Positions 10,903-20,138 are shown, counted from the first letter of the stretch. The stretch: 45,999 nt of DNA from Enterobacterales bacterium (GCA_015655145.1 JAATFO010000012.1:1-45999), one strand, 5' to 3'. Notes: a model not told the origin generated them from the sequence alone. A program made the numbers and translations.

Positions 10903-11433
10903 CGACATCCCGTGATGGACTAACCGAGATCTCACGGGGCATTTCTACCGCATCAAGCTGGCAACTTTCCCGAGCCCGACAGGGTGCCGGGTAAGTCCAT
11001 TTAGCTCCCACGTTGAAATCATGCAAACCCAGAGCACGGTGAGCACCACGCAAACTATGGCGCTCATATTGCACCGATCATTTAATCAAATTAAAAACAT
11101 TTGGATAAATACAAATAAATCAATAATAAACAACATGTTGTTAAATATTGTGTGATATAAATCAATAAACAAGTAACAAACATTTTACTTTTTTAACGGT
11201 AAATATGTATCTTTTGTTCACATCGTGATCATTTGTCAAGCATGGAGCATCCACATCATCCTGCCATAACACCAGCAAATAGCGGCCAGGTATGACTGTG
11301 CAGCCTCTTTTTTCAGCAACGCATTATCCGACAGCGGTAATAACCGGGGGGCGGTAAAAAACACGTCCCTGCTCATCATTTACGGTGCGCTGCTGTAATG
11401 GTCATCATTCCGGTTCAATCTCAGGAGAACAGT
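10903..11433. promoter_or_regulatory. Intergenic control region upstream of the MFS/lactonase pair (531 bp)
   Basis: Just after emrE, CCCGTGA (10909-10915) and TCACGGG (10932-10938) form a hairpin that may end emrE transcription. The stretch about 11085-11220 is markedly AT-rich and is the likely promoter area for the downstream pair. Within it lies a CRP-like site (listed separately). A 67-codon open frame on the minus strand (10871-11074) is not supported as a gene. Confidence 0.5.
11151..11166 (+). promoter_or_regulatory. Candidate CRP-binding site
   Basis: TGTGA-TATAAA-TCAAT matches the CRP consensus TGTGA-N6-TCACA at eight of ten positions. It sits in an AT-rich stretch about 270 bases upstream of the MFS gene. 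Catabolite control would fit a carbon-source transporter, but this is a sequence match only. Confidence 0.4.
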
Positions 11434-12693
11434 ATGGACTTTGGCGTAGGCAAGGCATCATCTCTGACGGGGCGATATTATACCCTTTATCTTATTTTCA
11501 TTGCCTGTATCGGTTGGTCGCTGGCTTCCTATGATGTCAACTTGCTGGTTTTGGCGCTGCCGGAAATGACCAAAAGTCTGAACATCTCTGAGCAGGCGCT
11601 CGGCATACTCGGTTTCTTTGTCTACGGCGCTCAGTTCATTATCACGCTGATTGTTGGCTATAGCATGGATAAGGTGGGGCGTAAGTTACTCTGGATGATT
11701 TGCCTGTGTGGCACGGCAATTTTTACCGGCGCGACTTATTTTGTCGACAGTTTCTGGCAACTGGTGCTGGTCAGAGCGTTGGCCTCCGGGCTGGCTTATT
11801 CTGAATTGGCGGTTTCAATCACACTGGTCAATGAACAATTACCGTCTAAAAATCGTGGTCTGCTTTACTCGATTGTCCAGGGTGGTTGGCCGCTGGGCGT
11901 ATTCTTTGCTTCAGCCGTTTATATGGAATTTGGCCATTTAGGTTGGCGGGTGGTTTTTTTGTTGGGCACATTGCCGATCGTGGTTGTGATACTTGGGCGG
12001 GTATTCATCAAAGAGTCGGAACGCTTCGAAGCGGCCAAAGCTCACCCATCCACCGCCCATGGATCCAGTAGTCTGCGTACTTTGTTTGTTGATTCCCCGG
12101 ACATCAGGAAAAAACTTATTCTGATGTCCATCTGCTGGATCTCTTATGGGATTAGCTACGTTGCGAGTAATTTCTATATCACCTGGTGGCTGACGGAACA
12201 TAAAGGGTTTACCCGCGGACAAGCCAGCCAGTTGATGCTCTGGTGTGGTGGGATCGGCTTCTTCTTTTATATTATTGGCGGCTGGCTGGGCGAAAAAATA
12301 GGGCGACGCAAGGTGATTTTGCTGGCGGCTATCTCGGTCGCTCCCCTTTGCCTGGTCTTCCTTTATGCGAATAACTTTTGGCTGGTGGTGATTGACTATT
12401 TCCTGATATTCCAGGTGACCAACGGGATATGGGCCGCCGCGGGTTATGTCTACCAAAGCGAAAGTTTCCCGACACATATTCGCGGTACCGCCATCGGTTT
12501 TCTTTCCTCAATGATGGTGTTGGGTTTTGTCTTAGGCAGCCTTTTGTGGTCCATCGTGACGCAGATGAATAACCCCTCATTGACATGGATTATCGTGGCG
12601 GTGCTGGGTTCGCTCGGCATGTGGCTAACTCTCTTTTTGAATGATATCAAGCCCGGGCAAGATATTGATTCACAATTCAATGGCGTACAGTAG
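11434..12693 (+). CDS. MFS permease, probable sugar-acid/lactone importer
   Basis: A 419-residue, 12-helix major facilitator protein. It has the loop 2-3 signature GYSMDKVGRK and an early SYDVNLLVLALPEM motif in helix 1. The stretch SESFPTHIRGTAIGF before helix 11 is typical of organic-acid and sugar-acid symporters (the aromatic-acid/sialic-acid-like group). The start at 11434 has AGGAGA six bases upstream and beats an in-frame ATG at 11398. The stop lies nine bases before the next gene, so the two are almost certainly one operon. I infer from that partner that it brings in the lactone or acid which the downstream protein handles; the sequence alone does not prove the substrate. Confidence 0.87.
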   Translation: MDFGVGKASSLTGRYYTLYLIFIACIGWSLASYDVNLLVLALPEMTKSLNISEQALGILGFFVYGAQFIITLIVGYSMDKVGRKLLWMICLCGTAIFTGATYFVDSFWQLVLVRALASGLAYSELAVSITLVNEQLPSKNRGLLYSIVQGGWPLGVFFASAVYMEFGHLGWRVVFLLGTLPIVVVILGRVFIKESERFEAAKAHPSTAHGSSSLRTLFVDSPDIRKKLILMSICWISYGISYVASNFYITWWLTEHKGFTRGQASQLMLWCGGIGFFFYIIGGWLGEKIGRRKVILLAAISVAPLCLVFLYANNFWLVVIDYFLIFQVTNGIWAAAGYVYQSESFPTHIRGTAIGFLSSMMVLGFVLGSLLWSIVTQMNNPSLTWIIVAVLGSLGMWLTLFLNDIKPGQDIDSQFNGVQ

Positions 12694-12702
12694 GAGGGTG
12701 GG

Positions 12703-14613
12703 ATGTCAGACAGTCTCATCAGCCGTTATGGCACCGCAGAAAAACCGCCCATACCGACGGTGCTCCAGAGCGGAAATATCTCACTTAAGCTGGTTAACGG
12801 TGAATTGAAGGAGATTCGTTACCGTGGTGTTGAAATTCTGCGCGCGGTGGCTTACGTGGTGCGTGACGAAAACTGGGGAACGTATCATCAGGATATCACC
12901 CATCGCGCCATGGTGGTGCAACAAGACCAGCGCCTGTTGCTGAAACTGCAAAGTGTCTGCTATTCGCGCCAGGGGGATAACTGGCTTACCATGGAAGCCA
13001 TTATCCATGTTGACCCGCAGGGGATTGATTTTACGGTGCATGCCACTCCAGAAAAGGATTTCGTCACAGCTCGTTGTGGTTTCAGTGTGTTATACCCGTT
13101 ACAAGGCGTGACGGGTTCGCCGGTCAGGGTCATCCATACCGATGGTGGTGATGAAAGCGCCTGTTTTCCGGTATTGATTGCGCCCTGGCAACCGTTCAAA
13201 GATATCGCTTCCCTTGTTTATGACAGCCCCGCTGGCATACGTGTTGCTACGCATTACCAGGGCGATATTTTTGAAATGGAAGATCAGCGCGCCTGGTCAG
13301 ACGGTTCTTATAAAGTGTATTCCCGGCCGCTGGAAAAACCCTGGCCTTATACACTGAAAGCGGGCAACACCTTCACACAACAGATTCGGCTGCAAGTCAG
13401 TGACTACGGCGACAAGGCCATCAGTCCGCCAACCACGCCTTGTGCTATCGCAGACCGGGTTCCGGCGCTGGGTATTCTGCTCACCGGCGAGCAATTATAT
13501 GCCGATGGCAATCTGGCTGATGAGTTATGCAAACTGGCGATACAGTATGTCATTTTCCATTTTAATCCCCGGCAAGATGGCATCGATCTACTGGTGAAAT
13601 TAGCCGCACTGATGCATGCTTTGGCTCAGCAATCTTATCAGCCTGCCTTGCATATCGAATTTGTTCTTCCGGTTGAAAAAGGGGCGGACATAGCCCCGGC
13701 ATTGGATCAATTCTGGCAACAACTGCGAAAGGTTGCCCTTGTCCCGACGGCGATCATTGTTTCGCCGGAAACGGATCTCACCTCGACGCCGCCAGGCAGC
13801 CAATGGCCCTGGTGCCCGTCACTCAGTGAGATTTATCAAGCCGCGAGGGCGGCTTTTCCAGGTATGGCCCTCGGCGGCGGGATGTTCAGCTATTTTACTG
13901 AGTTAAATCGTAAGCGACCACCGGTGGATCTGATTGATTTTGTTACTCACTCCACCTGCCCCATTGTGCATGCCGCCGACGATAATGCGGTAATGCAAAC
14001 CCTGGAGTCGCTGCCTTATATTACCCGTACAACCCGCTCATTTATTGGCCCGAAGACACCTTATCATATTGGTCCTTCGATGATCAGTATGCGTCATAAT
14101 CCCTATGGCGCGGGAGTGTATGCGAACCCACAACAGATTCGAATGACCATGACCAACCAGGATCCGCGCCAGCGCGGTCTGTTCTTTGCCAGTTGGCTGG
14201 TGGGTTACCTTGCCTCGTTGTCTGGTGCTGCAGTGACACACTGGACGCCTGCGGCATTAATCGGTCCTTTGGGGCTTAGCAATCATGATGCGCGACAGGT
14301 TGACTATTATCCAGCCTGGCATGTGGTCGCCTTACTGGCGACACTCAGTGGCTGGTACTTTGACAGCGCCATAGACGATAACGGCAAGGTGATGCTGTAT
14401 CTCAGAGAGCGGCAGACGTCAGACAATACGAGGTGGATTATGGCCAATACACACCATGAAGAAATAAACATAACCTTGCCGGAAGAAGCAACCGAACAGT
14501 TTTTTTTGTTGGATATGAGCGGCTGCGACACCACGCCGCAAAATATCGACCGACAGACAATAACGCTTAACAGTTACGCGGTGATCGGCGTCCGGAAATC
14601 ACCAATAACGTAA
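12703..14613 (+). CDS. D-apionate lactonase-like (ApnL family) protein
   Basis: A 636-residue soluble protein without a signal peptide. Its layout fits an N-terminal beta-rich domain (about 1-235), a central barrel-like domain (about 250-530) and a short C-terminal beta domain. I recognise the ApnL family by motif memory: VVRDENWGT (52-60), the FEMEDQRAWSDGSYK run (from about 190), the ELNRKRPP motif and the DPRQRGLFFASWLVG motif. ApnL opens D-apionolactone to D-apionate in the breakdown of apiose, a branched plant cell-wall sugar. None of the other apionate genes (oxidoisomerase, kinase, RuBisCO-like enzyme) is in the window. An uncharacterised lactonase or glycosidase of the same fold remains possible. 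GGAGGG lies just before the ATG. Confidence 0.62.
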   Translation: MSDSLISRYGTAEKPPIPTVLQSGNISLKLVNGELKEIRYRGVEILRAVAYVVRDENWGTYHQDITHRAMVVQQDQRLLLKLQSVCYSRQGDNWLTMEAIIHVDPQGIDFTVHATPEKDFVTARCGFSVLYPLQGVTGSPVRVIHTDGGDESACFPVLIAPWQPFKDIASLVYDSPAGIRVATHYQGDIFEMEDQRAWSDGSYKVYSRPLEKPWPYTLKAGNTFTQQIRLQVSDYGDKAISPPTTPCAIADRVPALGILLTGEQLYADGNLADELCKLAIQYVIFHFNPRQDGIDLLVKLAALMHALAQQSYQPALHIEFVLPVEKGADIAPALDQFWQQLRKVALVPTAIIVSPETDLTSTPPGSQWPWCPSLSEIYQAARAAFPGMALGGGMFSYFTELNRKRPPVDLIDFVTHSTCPIVHAADDNAVMQTLESLPYITRTTRSFIGPKTPYHIGPSMISMRHNPYGAGVYANPQQIRMTMTNQDPRQRGLFFASWLVGYLASLSGAAVTHWTPAALIGPLGLSNHDARQVDYYPAWHVVALLATLSGWYFDSAIDDNGKVMLYLRERQTSDNTRWIMANTHHEEINITLPEEATEQFFLLDMSGCDTTPQNIDRQTITLNSYAVIGVRKSPIT

Positions 14614-14726
14614 GGATTATCATTGCGCTATGGGGAAGATCACGACGAGATTTGATTATGCTTCTTAGCTCATTTATATTAATTTTTTCGATACAGAGAA
14701 TTTTCTTCATCAAGAGAGCAATGATC

Positions 14727-15464
14727 ATGAATGAATCGTCACTAAAAGAGCCGGCGCGCCGGACATTATTAAAACGCACGGCAGGCCTGACTGCCCTGGC
14801 CATCACCGGTGTCGCTGGTGTTACTTTACCCTCAGTTTCGTTTGCGGCGGCGCTGTCAAAAGAAGAGCGTGACAAAATGACGCCAGATGAGGTGATCGCG
14901 CGCCTGAAACAGGGTAACCAACGCTTCCGCGCCGGTAAAATGTTGCAGCATGACTACCTGGCACAAAAACGTGCATCACAGTCGGGCCAGTATCCCGCTG
15001 CGGTTATTTTAGGCTGTATTGATTCACGCGCCCCGGCAGAGGTTGTGTTTGATACAGGTATTGGCGAAACATTTAACAGTCGCGTGGCTGGTAATGTCGA
15101 GAACGAAGATATCCTCGGCAGCCTGGAGTTTTCTTGTGCGCTGGCCGGTGCGAAAGTGATTGTCGTCATGGGGCATACCTCATGTGGCGCAGTGAAAGGG
15201 GCTATCGGCAATGCTAAACTGGGCAACCTGACTGGCCTGCTGGATAAAATCAAGCCCGCCATTGATAAAACCGTCTATAACGGGGAGCGTAACGCGGATA
15301 ATTACGACTTTGTCGATGCGGTGGCACGCACGAATGTCAACATGACCATAGACAATATTCGTCGGGACAGCCCAGTGGTGAAAAAACTGGAAGACGAAGG
15401 GAAAATTAAAATTGTTGGTGCCATGTATCATTTAGTCGGTGGGAAAGTGGAATTTTTCTCCTGA
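14727..15464 (+). CDS. Tat-exported beta-class carbonic anhydrase
   Basis: A 245-residue carbonic anhydrase that interconverts CO2 and bicarbonate. Zinc and active-site residues are all present: Cys97, Asp99 and Arg101 in GCIDSRAP, and His150 and Cys153 in GHTSCGAV. The N-terminus is a twin-arginine signal (Arg11-Arg12 in ARRTLLKRT, a hydrophobic stretch, then SFA-AA near residue 40), so the enzyme should act in the periplasm. I chose the ATG at 14727, eight bases after GAGAG; 14721 and 14652 are in frame but less well placed. It follows the lactonase-like gene on the same strand after 113 bases, so co-transcription is possible. It converges on hemB. Confidence 0.92.
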   Translation: MNESSLKEPARRTLLKRTAGLTALAITGVAGVTLPSVSFAAALSKEERDKMTPDEVIARLKQGNQRFRAGKMLQHDYLAQKRASQSGQYPAAVILGCIDSRAPAEVVFDTGIGETFNSRVAGNVENEDILGSLEFSCALAGAKVIVVMGHTSCGAVKGAIGNAKLGNLTGLLDKIKPAIDKTVYNGERNADNYDFVDAVARTNVNMTIDNIRRDSPVVKKLEDEGKIKIVGAMYHLVGGKVEFFS

Positions 15465-15639
15465 TTACGCTCTGACGCTCACCATGTGCGTTTAGTAACG
15501 TCAGGCGGTTGGGTAGAAGGTGAAGCCCAGTCGTACGGTCAGGAAAAGGATCAGTCGATGATCCTGATACCTGACGGGTGCTTACCCATAGCCAACACGA
15601 CGCCGTGCGTATCCAGGGCGGAGTAAATTGTCATACAGC

Positions 15640-15670
15640 CTGAAGACCAGGGCGTTACACGGGTCTTCAG
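15640..15670. terminator. Hairpin between convergent carbonic anhydrase and hemB genes
   Basis: CTGAAGACC (15640-15648) and GGTCTTCAG (15662-15670) are perfect inverted repeats around a 13-base loop. A smaller hairpin, AGGATCA/TGATCCT, lies near 15547-15565. Neither has a good T-run. The 237-base gap otherwise shows no gene. Confidence 0.4.
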
Positions 15671-15701
15671 CTATGCGGCGCACTGGTATAACGCCGGTAC
15701 G

Positions 15702-16679
15702 CTACAGAATATGTTTTTCCGCCAGTTCGAGTGCGAAGTAGCTAAAGATAATATCGGCACCCGCGCGCTTAATCCCGCCAAGGCTTTCCAGCACCACATT
15801 TTGCTCGTTGATAGCCCCTGCCTGGGCGGCGAACTTAATCATCGCGTATTCGCCACTGACCTGATATGCAGCCAGCGGCAGTTCGGTGCGATCACGGATA
15901 TCACGCAGAATATCAAGGTAGGCGCTCGCCGGTTTCACCATCAGTGAATCCGCGCCTTCAGCCGCATCAAGTAACGATTCACGAATCGCTTCACGACGGT
16001 TCATTGGATTCATTTGATAGGTTTTGCGATCACCCTTTAGTGCGCTGCCAGCGGCTTCGCGAAAGGGACCGTAAAAAGAGGAGGCGAATTTGGTGGAATA
16101 AGACATGATGGCGGTATCGGTGAAGCCAGCGTCATCCAGCGCGTGACGAATAGCGGCCACTTGCCCGTCCATCGCGGCAGAGGGCGCAATAAAATCAGCC
16201 CCGGCGTGGGCGGCAACCACCGCCTGTTTGCCCAGATTGATCAACGTCGCGTCGTTATCCACGCCATGATCGCACAGCACACCGCAATGTCCGTGCGAGG
16301 TATATTCACAAAAACAGGTATCGGACATGACGATCATTTCCGGCACCGTCTGTTTGCAAATGCGCGACATCCGCGCCACCAGACCGTTCTCTTGCCAGGC
16401 ATCGCTGCCCGTCGCGTCGGTGTGGTGTGAGATACCGAAGGTCATCACCGCACGAACGCCAGCGTTGGCAATCCGCTCGATTTCATACGCCAGGCGTTTC
16501 TCCGGAATGCGCATCACACCAGGCATTGCCTTAATCGGTTGGTAGTCATCAGCGCCTTCTTCAACAAAAATCGGCAACGCCAGATCATTGAGAGTCAGTG
16601 ATGTTTCCTGAAACAACGCCCGCAACGCGGAGCTTTTGCGTAATCGTCTTGGACGGTGAACTAATGAGAAGTCAGACAT
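15702..16679 (-). CDS. hemB: Delta-aminolevulinic acid dehydratase (porphobilinogen synthase)
   Basis: A 325-residue HemB that joins two 5-aminolevulinate molecules into porphobilinogen, the second committed step of haem, sirohaem and cobalamin tetrapyrrole synthesis, in the cytoplasm. Both Schiff-base lysines are visible: Lys197 in [11 protein letters not shown] and Lys249 in MVKPA. The zinc-binding cysteines are Cys122, Cys124 and Cys132 in [14 protein letters not shown], so it is of the zinc-dependent type. The gene stands alone in both directions, as is common for hemB. Length and every motif are as expected. Confidence 0.98.
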   Translation of the reverse strand: MSDFSLVHRPRRLRKSSALRALFQETSLTLNDLALPIFVEEGADDYQPIKAMPGVMRIPEKRLAYEIERIANAGVRAVMTFGISHHTDATGSDAWQENGLVARMSRICKQTVPEMIVMSDTCFCEYTSHGHCGVLCDHGVDNDATLINLGKQAVVAAHAGADFIAPSAAMDGQVAAIRHALDDAGFTDTAIMSYSTKFASSFYGPFREAAGSALKGDRKTYQMNPMNRREAIRESLLDAAEGADSLMVKPASAYLDILRDIRDRTELPLAAYQVSGEYAMIKFAAQAGAINEQNVVLESLGGIKRAGADIIFSYFALELAEKHIL

Positions 16680-16825
16680 GATAAATAAACTGTACCGGAT
16701 AAAGAGTAACGTTAAGTCTACTCTTTTTCATTGCTATCGTTGAGTCCGTGGTGGTGACAAGGTGAAAATAACGGACTTTTTTTGTTGCATACTGTCTCGG
16801 TGTTGGGTCGGAATGCGACATCGCT

Positions 16826-16848
16826 CCCTTTCCCCGAGGGCAAAGGGA
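16826..16848. terminator. Hairpin downstream of proP
   Basis: CCCTTT-C-CCC and GGG-C-AAAGGG fold around a two-base centre with one mismatch. It sits 11 bases after the proP stop. There is no T-run, so this is a tentative transcription end. Confidence 0.4.
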
Positions 16849-16858
16849 TATCACACCA

Positions 16859-18364
16859 TCACTCGTTGATGGACGGATGTTGCTGGACTAACTGCTTCCG
16901 TTTCTCTTCCAGACTGGCAATTTCTTCGCTGATATTTTCAATTTTTTGCTCAATATTGTCATGATGCTCTTGCAGGATTTCACGTGCTTCCTGAATGTCT
17001 GATGCCGCGGGTGTTGCCCCTTTCAGCGGTTTATTTGCCGTCTCTTTCATGGTAATGCCGGTAATCAGGCCGATAACGGCGATGATCATCAGGTAATAGG
17101 CCGGCATATAAAGATTGTTGCTGGTTTCAACCAGCCACGCGGTGAGGGTCGGCGTCAAACCGGCAATCAACACTGAAATATTAAATGCGCTGGCCAGCGC
17201 GCTGTAGCGAATGTGGGTCGGGAACATGGCCGGTAATGATGATGCCATCACCCCGGTGAAGGCGTTCAGAATGATTGCCAGAATCAGTAATCCGGCGAAA
17301 ATCAGTCCAATTATGTTGCTGTTGATTAACATAAATGCCGGAATTGCGAAGATCAGCAGCGCAATACTGCCGATAATCACAAACGGGCGACGGCCAAAGC
17401 GGTCGCTCAGCAAGCCGATCACCGGCTGCACAAATAACATACCGACCATAATGGCAATGATAATTAGCACGCCATGATCTTCGGAATAGTGCAGATTATG
17501 CGACAGATAACTGGGCATGTAAGTGAGCAGCATGTAATAGGTGACATTGGTGGCAATCACCAGACCGATGCAGGTCAGCAGGCTTCTCCAGTGCTTTGTC
17601 GCGATCTCTTTAAATGATACTTTTGGGCCGCTATGCAGGCCTTCCCGGTCGCCCTGTTCGAGTTTCTCTACATGTTGCTGAAATGCGGGAGTTTCTTCTA
17701 ACGCATTGCGCAAATAGAGGCCGATGATGCCCAGCGGGAGTGCCAGAAAGAACGGCAGGCGCCAGCCCCATGCAAGGAAACGCTCTTCCCCAATGACTGC
17801 GGAGATCAACACCACAATACCGGCGCCGAGGACAAAACCGGCGATGGAGCCAAAATCAAGCCAACTGCCCATAAAGCCGCGTTTACGGTCTGGTGAATAT
17901 TCAGCAACAAAAATAGAGGCCCCGGTATATTCCCCTCCGACGGAGAAGCCCTGCACCATTTTTGCGACCAACAACAGAATGGGGGCCCAAATACCGATGG
18001 TTGCATAGGACGGGATCAGGCCAATCGCAAAGGTACTCAATGACATTATCACAATGGTGATGGCGAGAATTTTTTGCCGACCGTAACGGTCGCCCAGCAT
18101 ACCGAAAAATAGCCCGCCCAACGGCCGGATCAGGAAGGGAACTGAGAATGTGGCCAGCGCGGCAATCATCTGAATGCCGGGGTCGGCGCCCGGGAAAAAG
18201 ACTTTGCCCAGCGCATACGCAACAAAACCATACACGCCAAAATCGAACCATTCCATTGCATTACCCAATGAGGCCGCGGTAATGGCTTTACGTAATTTTG
18301 CGTCATCAATGATGGTGACATCTTTTAACGCAATGGGTTTTATACGCTTCCTACGTAGTTTCAT
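16859..18364 (-). CDS. proP: Osmosensing proline/glycine betaine:proton symporter ProP
   Basis: A 501-residue MFS protein; E. coli ProP has 500. It imports proline, glycine betaine and ectoine with protons when osmolality rises. Visible are the first-helix AMEWFDFGVYGF motif, two MFS loop signatures (GDRYGRQK and SDRFGRRP), and a charged C-terminal tail with heptad spacing (IQEAREILQEHHDNIEQKI onward) that should form the antiparallel coiled coil typical of ProP, which sets the osmotic activation point. I chose the ATG at 18364, with AGGGTGA upstream and a ProP-like N-terminus; the frame is open 22 codons further. In E. coli the gene is controlled by CRP, Fis and RpoS; I saw no definite site in its AT-rich upstream region. 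Confidence 0.96.
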   Translation of the reverse strand: MKLRRKRIKPIALKDVTIIDDAKLRKAITAASLGNAMEWFDFGVYGFVAYALGKVFFPGADPGIQMIAALATFSVPFLIRPLGGLFFGMLGDRYGRQKILAITIVIMSLSTFAIGLIPSYATIGIWAPILLLVAKMVQGFSVGGEYTGASIFVAEYSPDRKRGFMGSWLDFGSIAGFVLGAGIVVLISAVIGEERFLAWGWRLPFFLALPLGIIGLYLRNALEETPAFQQHVEKLEQGDREGLHSGPKVSFKEIATKHWRSLLTCIGLVIATNVTYYMLLTYMPSYLSHNLHYSEDHGVLIIIAIMVGMLFVQPVIGLLSDRFGRRPFVIIGSIALLIFAIPAFMLINSNIIGLIFAGLLILAIILNAFTGVMASSLPAMFPTHIRYSALASAFNISVLIAGLTPTLTAWLVETSNNLYMPAYYLMIIAVIGLITGITMKETANKPLKGATPAASDIQEAREILQEHHDNIEQKIENISEEIASLEEKRKQLVQQHPSINE

Positions 18365-18649
18365 TATGATCACCCTGTATTCTCTTACCGAAAAGATAAA
18401 GTTCTCAACGGCGCGGACCGAAAGTAGCAAGCTGTCAGACCGCGGCGTTGAGAAAATTGTTAGCTACACCAGTCACCAGGGGCTCGTGTAAAAGATCATT
18501 CGTCATGCCCTATTTCATGGTGAAACAAACGCATCTTCCCACATAGTATATCGGCATTGATGCAAAAATGTTATTTTTAAACCAAAAAGATAACAATGTT
18601 TGGGATTAACGCAGGTGTATCACCAGACGGTTAATCATGCCATGGCATG

Positions 18650-19615
18650 CTATTGGCTATCGATGAGACGCAGTGGGGCGCCGTGCAACCAGGCGTGGAT
18701 ATTTTCCACTGCCTCGCAAAAATAGGTCCGATAATTGCTGTCAGTCACGTAACCCAAATGAGGGGTGGCCAGCACATTGGGGAGCGTACGTAACGGATGA
18801 TCCGCCGGCAAAGGTTCGACCTCAAACACGTCCAGGCCCGCAGCGGCAATTTTTTTCTGCTGTAATGCAGCGATCATTGCGTGCTGGTCAACAATGGCGG
18901 CGCGTGAGGTGTTGATCAGCATCGCGCCGGGCTTCATCTGCTGGAATGCGACCGCATCAAGCACGTGACGGGTACGTTCGCTGAGCACCAGGTGGATGGA
19001 AATAATATCGCTGGTTGCCAGTAGCGCAGCTTGCGAAGGCATATATTGTACCCCACAGGTGGCAGCCCGCGCCGCGCTAAGGTGCTGGCTCCAGGCACAG
19101 ACATGCATGCCAAAGGCTTGCGCCACTTGAGCCATCTGGGCGCCAATTTTGCCCAATCCCAACAAGCCGAGTGTTTTGCCCTGCAAACTAACACCGACAT
19201 ATTGTTGCCAGGGGCCATTTTCCTGTAATGACCGGTTTTCCGTCACGATGTGGCGCGCCAGACCAAGAATCAGCGCCCAGGTCAGCTCCACCGGCGAACT
19301 GGACCCGCTGGTCGTGCCGCAAACCGTCACGCCGTGCGCGCTGGCAGCCGCCATATCAATGGCGGCATTACGCATACCGGAGGTGACCAGTAGCTGTAAA
19401 TTGGGGAGTTTTTCCAGCAAATGGGCACTAAATGGCGTCCGTTCACGCATAATGACCACAATTTCGCAATGCGCAATCGCTCTGACCAGCGCCTGTGGAT
19501 CGTCAATATGTGCGTGTAAGGCAAATACCCTGACCTGAGGGAAAAGTGACGACCAGTCAGCAAAATCCATGGCAACATGTTGATAGTCATCGAGAATAAC
19601 GCAGTTCAGCGGCAT
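18650..19615 (-). CDS. D-2-hydroxyacid dehydrogenase family protein
   Basis: A 321-residue NAD(P)-dependent dehydrogenase that should reduce a 2-oxo acid to a D-2-hydroxy acid or do the reverse. The Rossmann dinucleotide motif GLGKIG is at 153-158. The three catalytic residues are in place: Arg238 (INTSRAAIVD), Glu267 (DVFEVEPLP) and His286 (ATPHLGYV). The N-terminal VILDDYQHVAMDFADW and the MRERTPF motif mark a subgroup often annotated only as phosphoglycerate-dehydrogenase-like and common in plant-associated Proteobacteria. The substrate is unknown and the neighbours do not help. The gene appears to be transcribed alone. Confidence 0.88.
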   Translation of the reverse strand: MPLNCVILDDYQHVAMDFADWSSLFPQVRVFALHAHIDDPQALVRAIAHCEIVVIMRERTPFSAHLLEKLPNLQLLVTSGMRNAAIDMAAASAHGVTVCGTTSGSSSPVELTWALILGLARHIVTENRSLQENGPWQQYVGVSLQGKTLGLLGLGKIGAQMAQVAQAFGMHVCAWSQHLSAARAATCGVQYMPSQAALLATSDIISIHLVLSERTRHVLDAVAFQQMKPGAMLINTSRAAIVDQHAMIAALQQKKIAAAGLDVFEVEPLPADHPLRTLPNVLATPHLGYVTDSNYRTYFCEAVENIHAWLHGAPLRLIDSQ

Positions 19616-19726
19616 GATAGCTCCCTGGTGTGTGTCGGTGAATGTTATGCGGCTGCTTTTAGAGTAGCGTTCCAGGGAGCAAGCGACAAACTCAGGAACA
19701 GGTATGATTTCGTGCTAAAAAGTGCC

Positions 19727-19771
19727 CGGCACCGTCACCAGGATGCACTCAGCGCCCTGGTGACGGTGCCG
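19727..19771. terminator. Perfect 16-bp inverted repeat (strong hairpin)
   Basis: CGGCACCGTCACCAGG (19727-19742) and its exact complement (19756-19771) flank a 13-base loop. Read on the minus strand the stem is followed within about seven bases by TTTTT, so it could end transcription of the small membrane gene that stops at 19861. The stem is longer than most terminators. Confidence 0.55.
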
Positions 19772-19860
19772 CTTTCTGGTAATACGGAGTCACAGCAACT
19801 GTCTCTCCGGGAGCGTTAAACTTCTCCTGATGTCACTGTTTACTGAACGATAGCATGCTT

Positions 19861-20094
19861 TCACAGTAGTGCATTCCCGGCGCTTCTGTGATGTTTAATA
19901 AGCTGAAGAATGTTTATGATAACGATAAAACCATCAAGTAGTGCAACAGGCCCGGTATGAGTGGCTACTGCATAAAGGGTGACCAGAAACACGCCGATTG
20001 CGTTCAGGATGCGGAGCCTGATAAGTAAATGGCGCAAGAAGGATATCATGACCAGCACAGTACCGGCGTATCCCAAAATCTCAACTGGCGCCAT
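19861..20094 (-). CDS. Small three-helix membrane protein (CBU_0592/YgjV-like)
   Basis: A 77-residue hydrophobic protein with three likely helices: EILGYAGTVLVMISFL, LRILNAIGVFLVTLYAVA and VALLDGFIVIINILQLI. The pattern (GYxGTxL in helix 1, RxxNxxG before helix 2, NG/DGxIxxIN in helix 3) matches small proteins annotated as CBU_0592- or YgjV-like, which recall the three-helix half-transporter layout of SemiSWEETs. Transport activity is not established and I do not claim it. The N-terminus looks complete. The start codon lies only two bases from the end of an IS3-type element, so the native leader is gone; GGGGTGG in the IS end sits six bases before the ATG and may serve as its ribosome-binding site. 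Confidence 0.68.
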   Translation of the reverse strand: MAPVEILGYAGTVLVMISFLRHLLIRLRILNAIGVFLVTLYAVATHTGPVALLDGFIVIINILQLIKHHRSAGNALL

Positions 20095-20138
20095 AATGAA
20101 CCACCCCGGTTTTCCGGGAGAGTATTTAGTTTGGGAAC

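Noticed and set aside
10871..11074. 67-codon minus-strand frame after emrE
   Set aside because: Overlaps the emrE end and its hairpin, and shows no recognisable domain.
11198..11235. Second CRP-like site near the TTCACATCGTGATC stretch
   Set aside because: Only one half matches the consensus when read in either direction.
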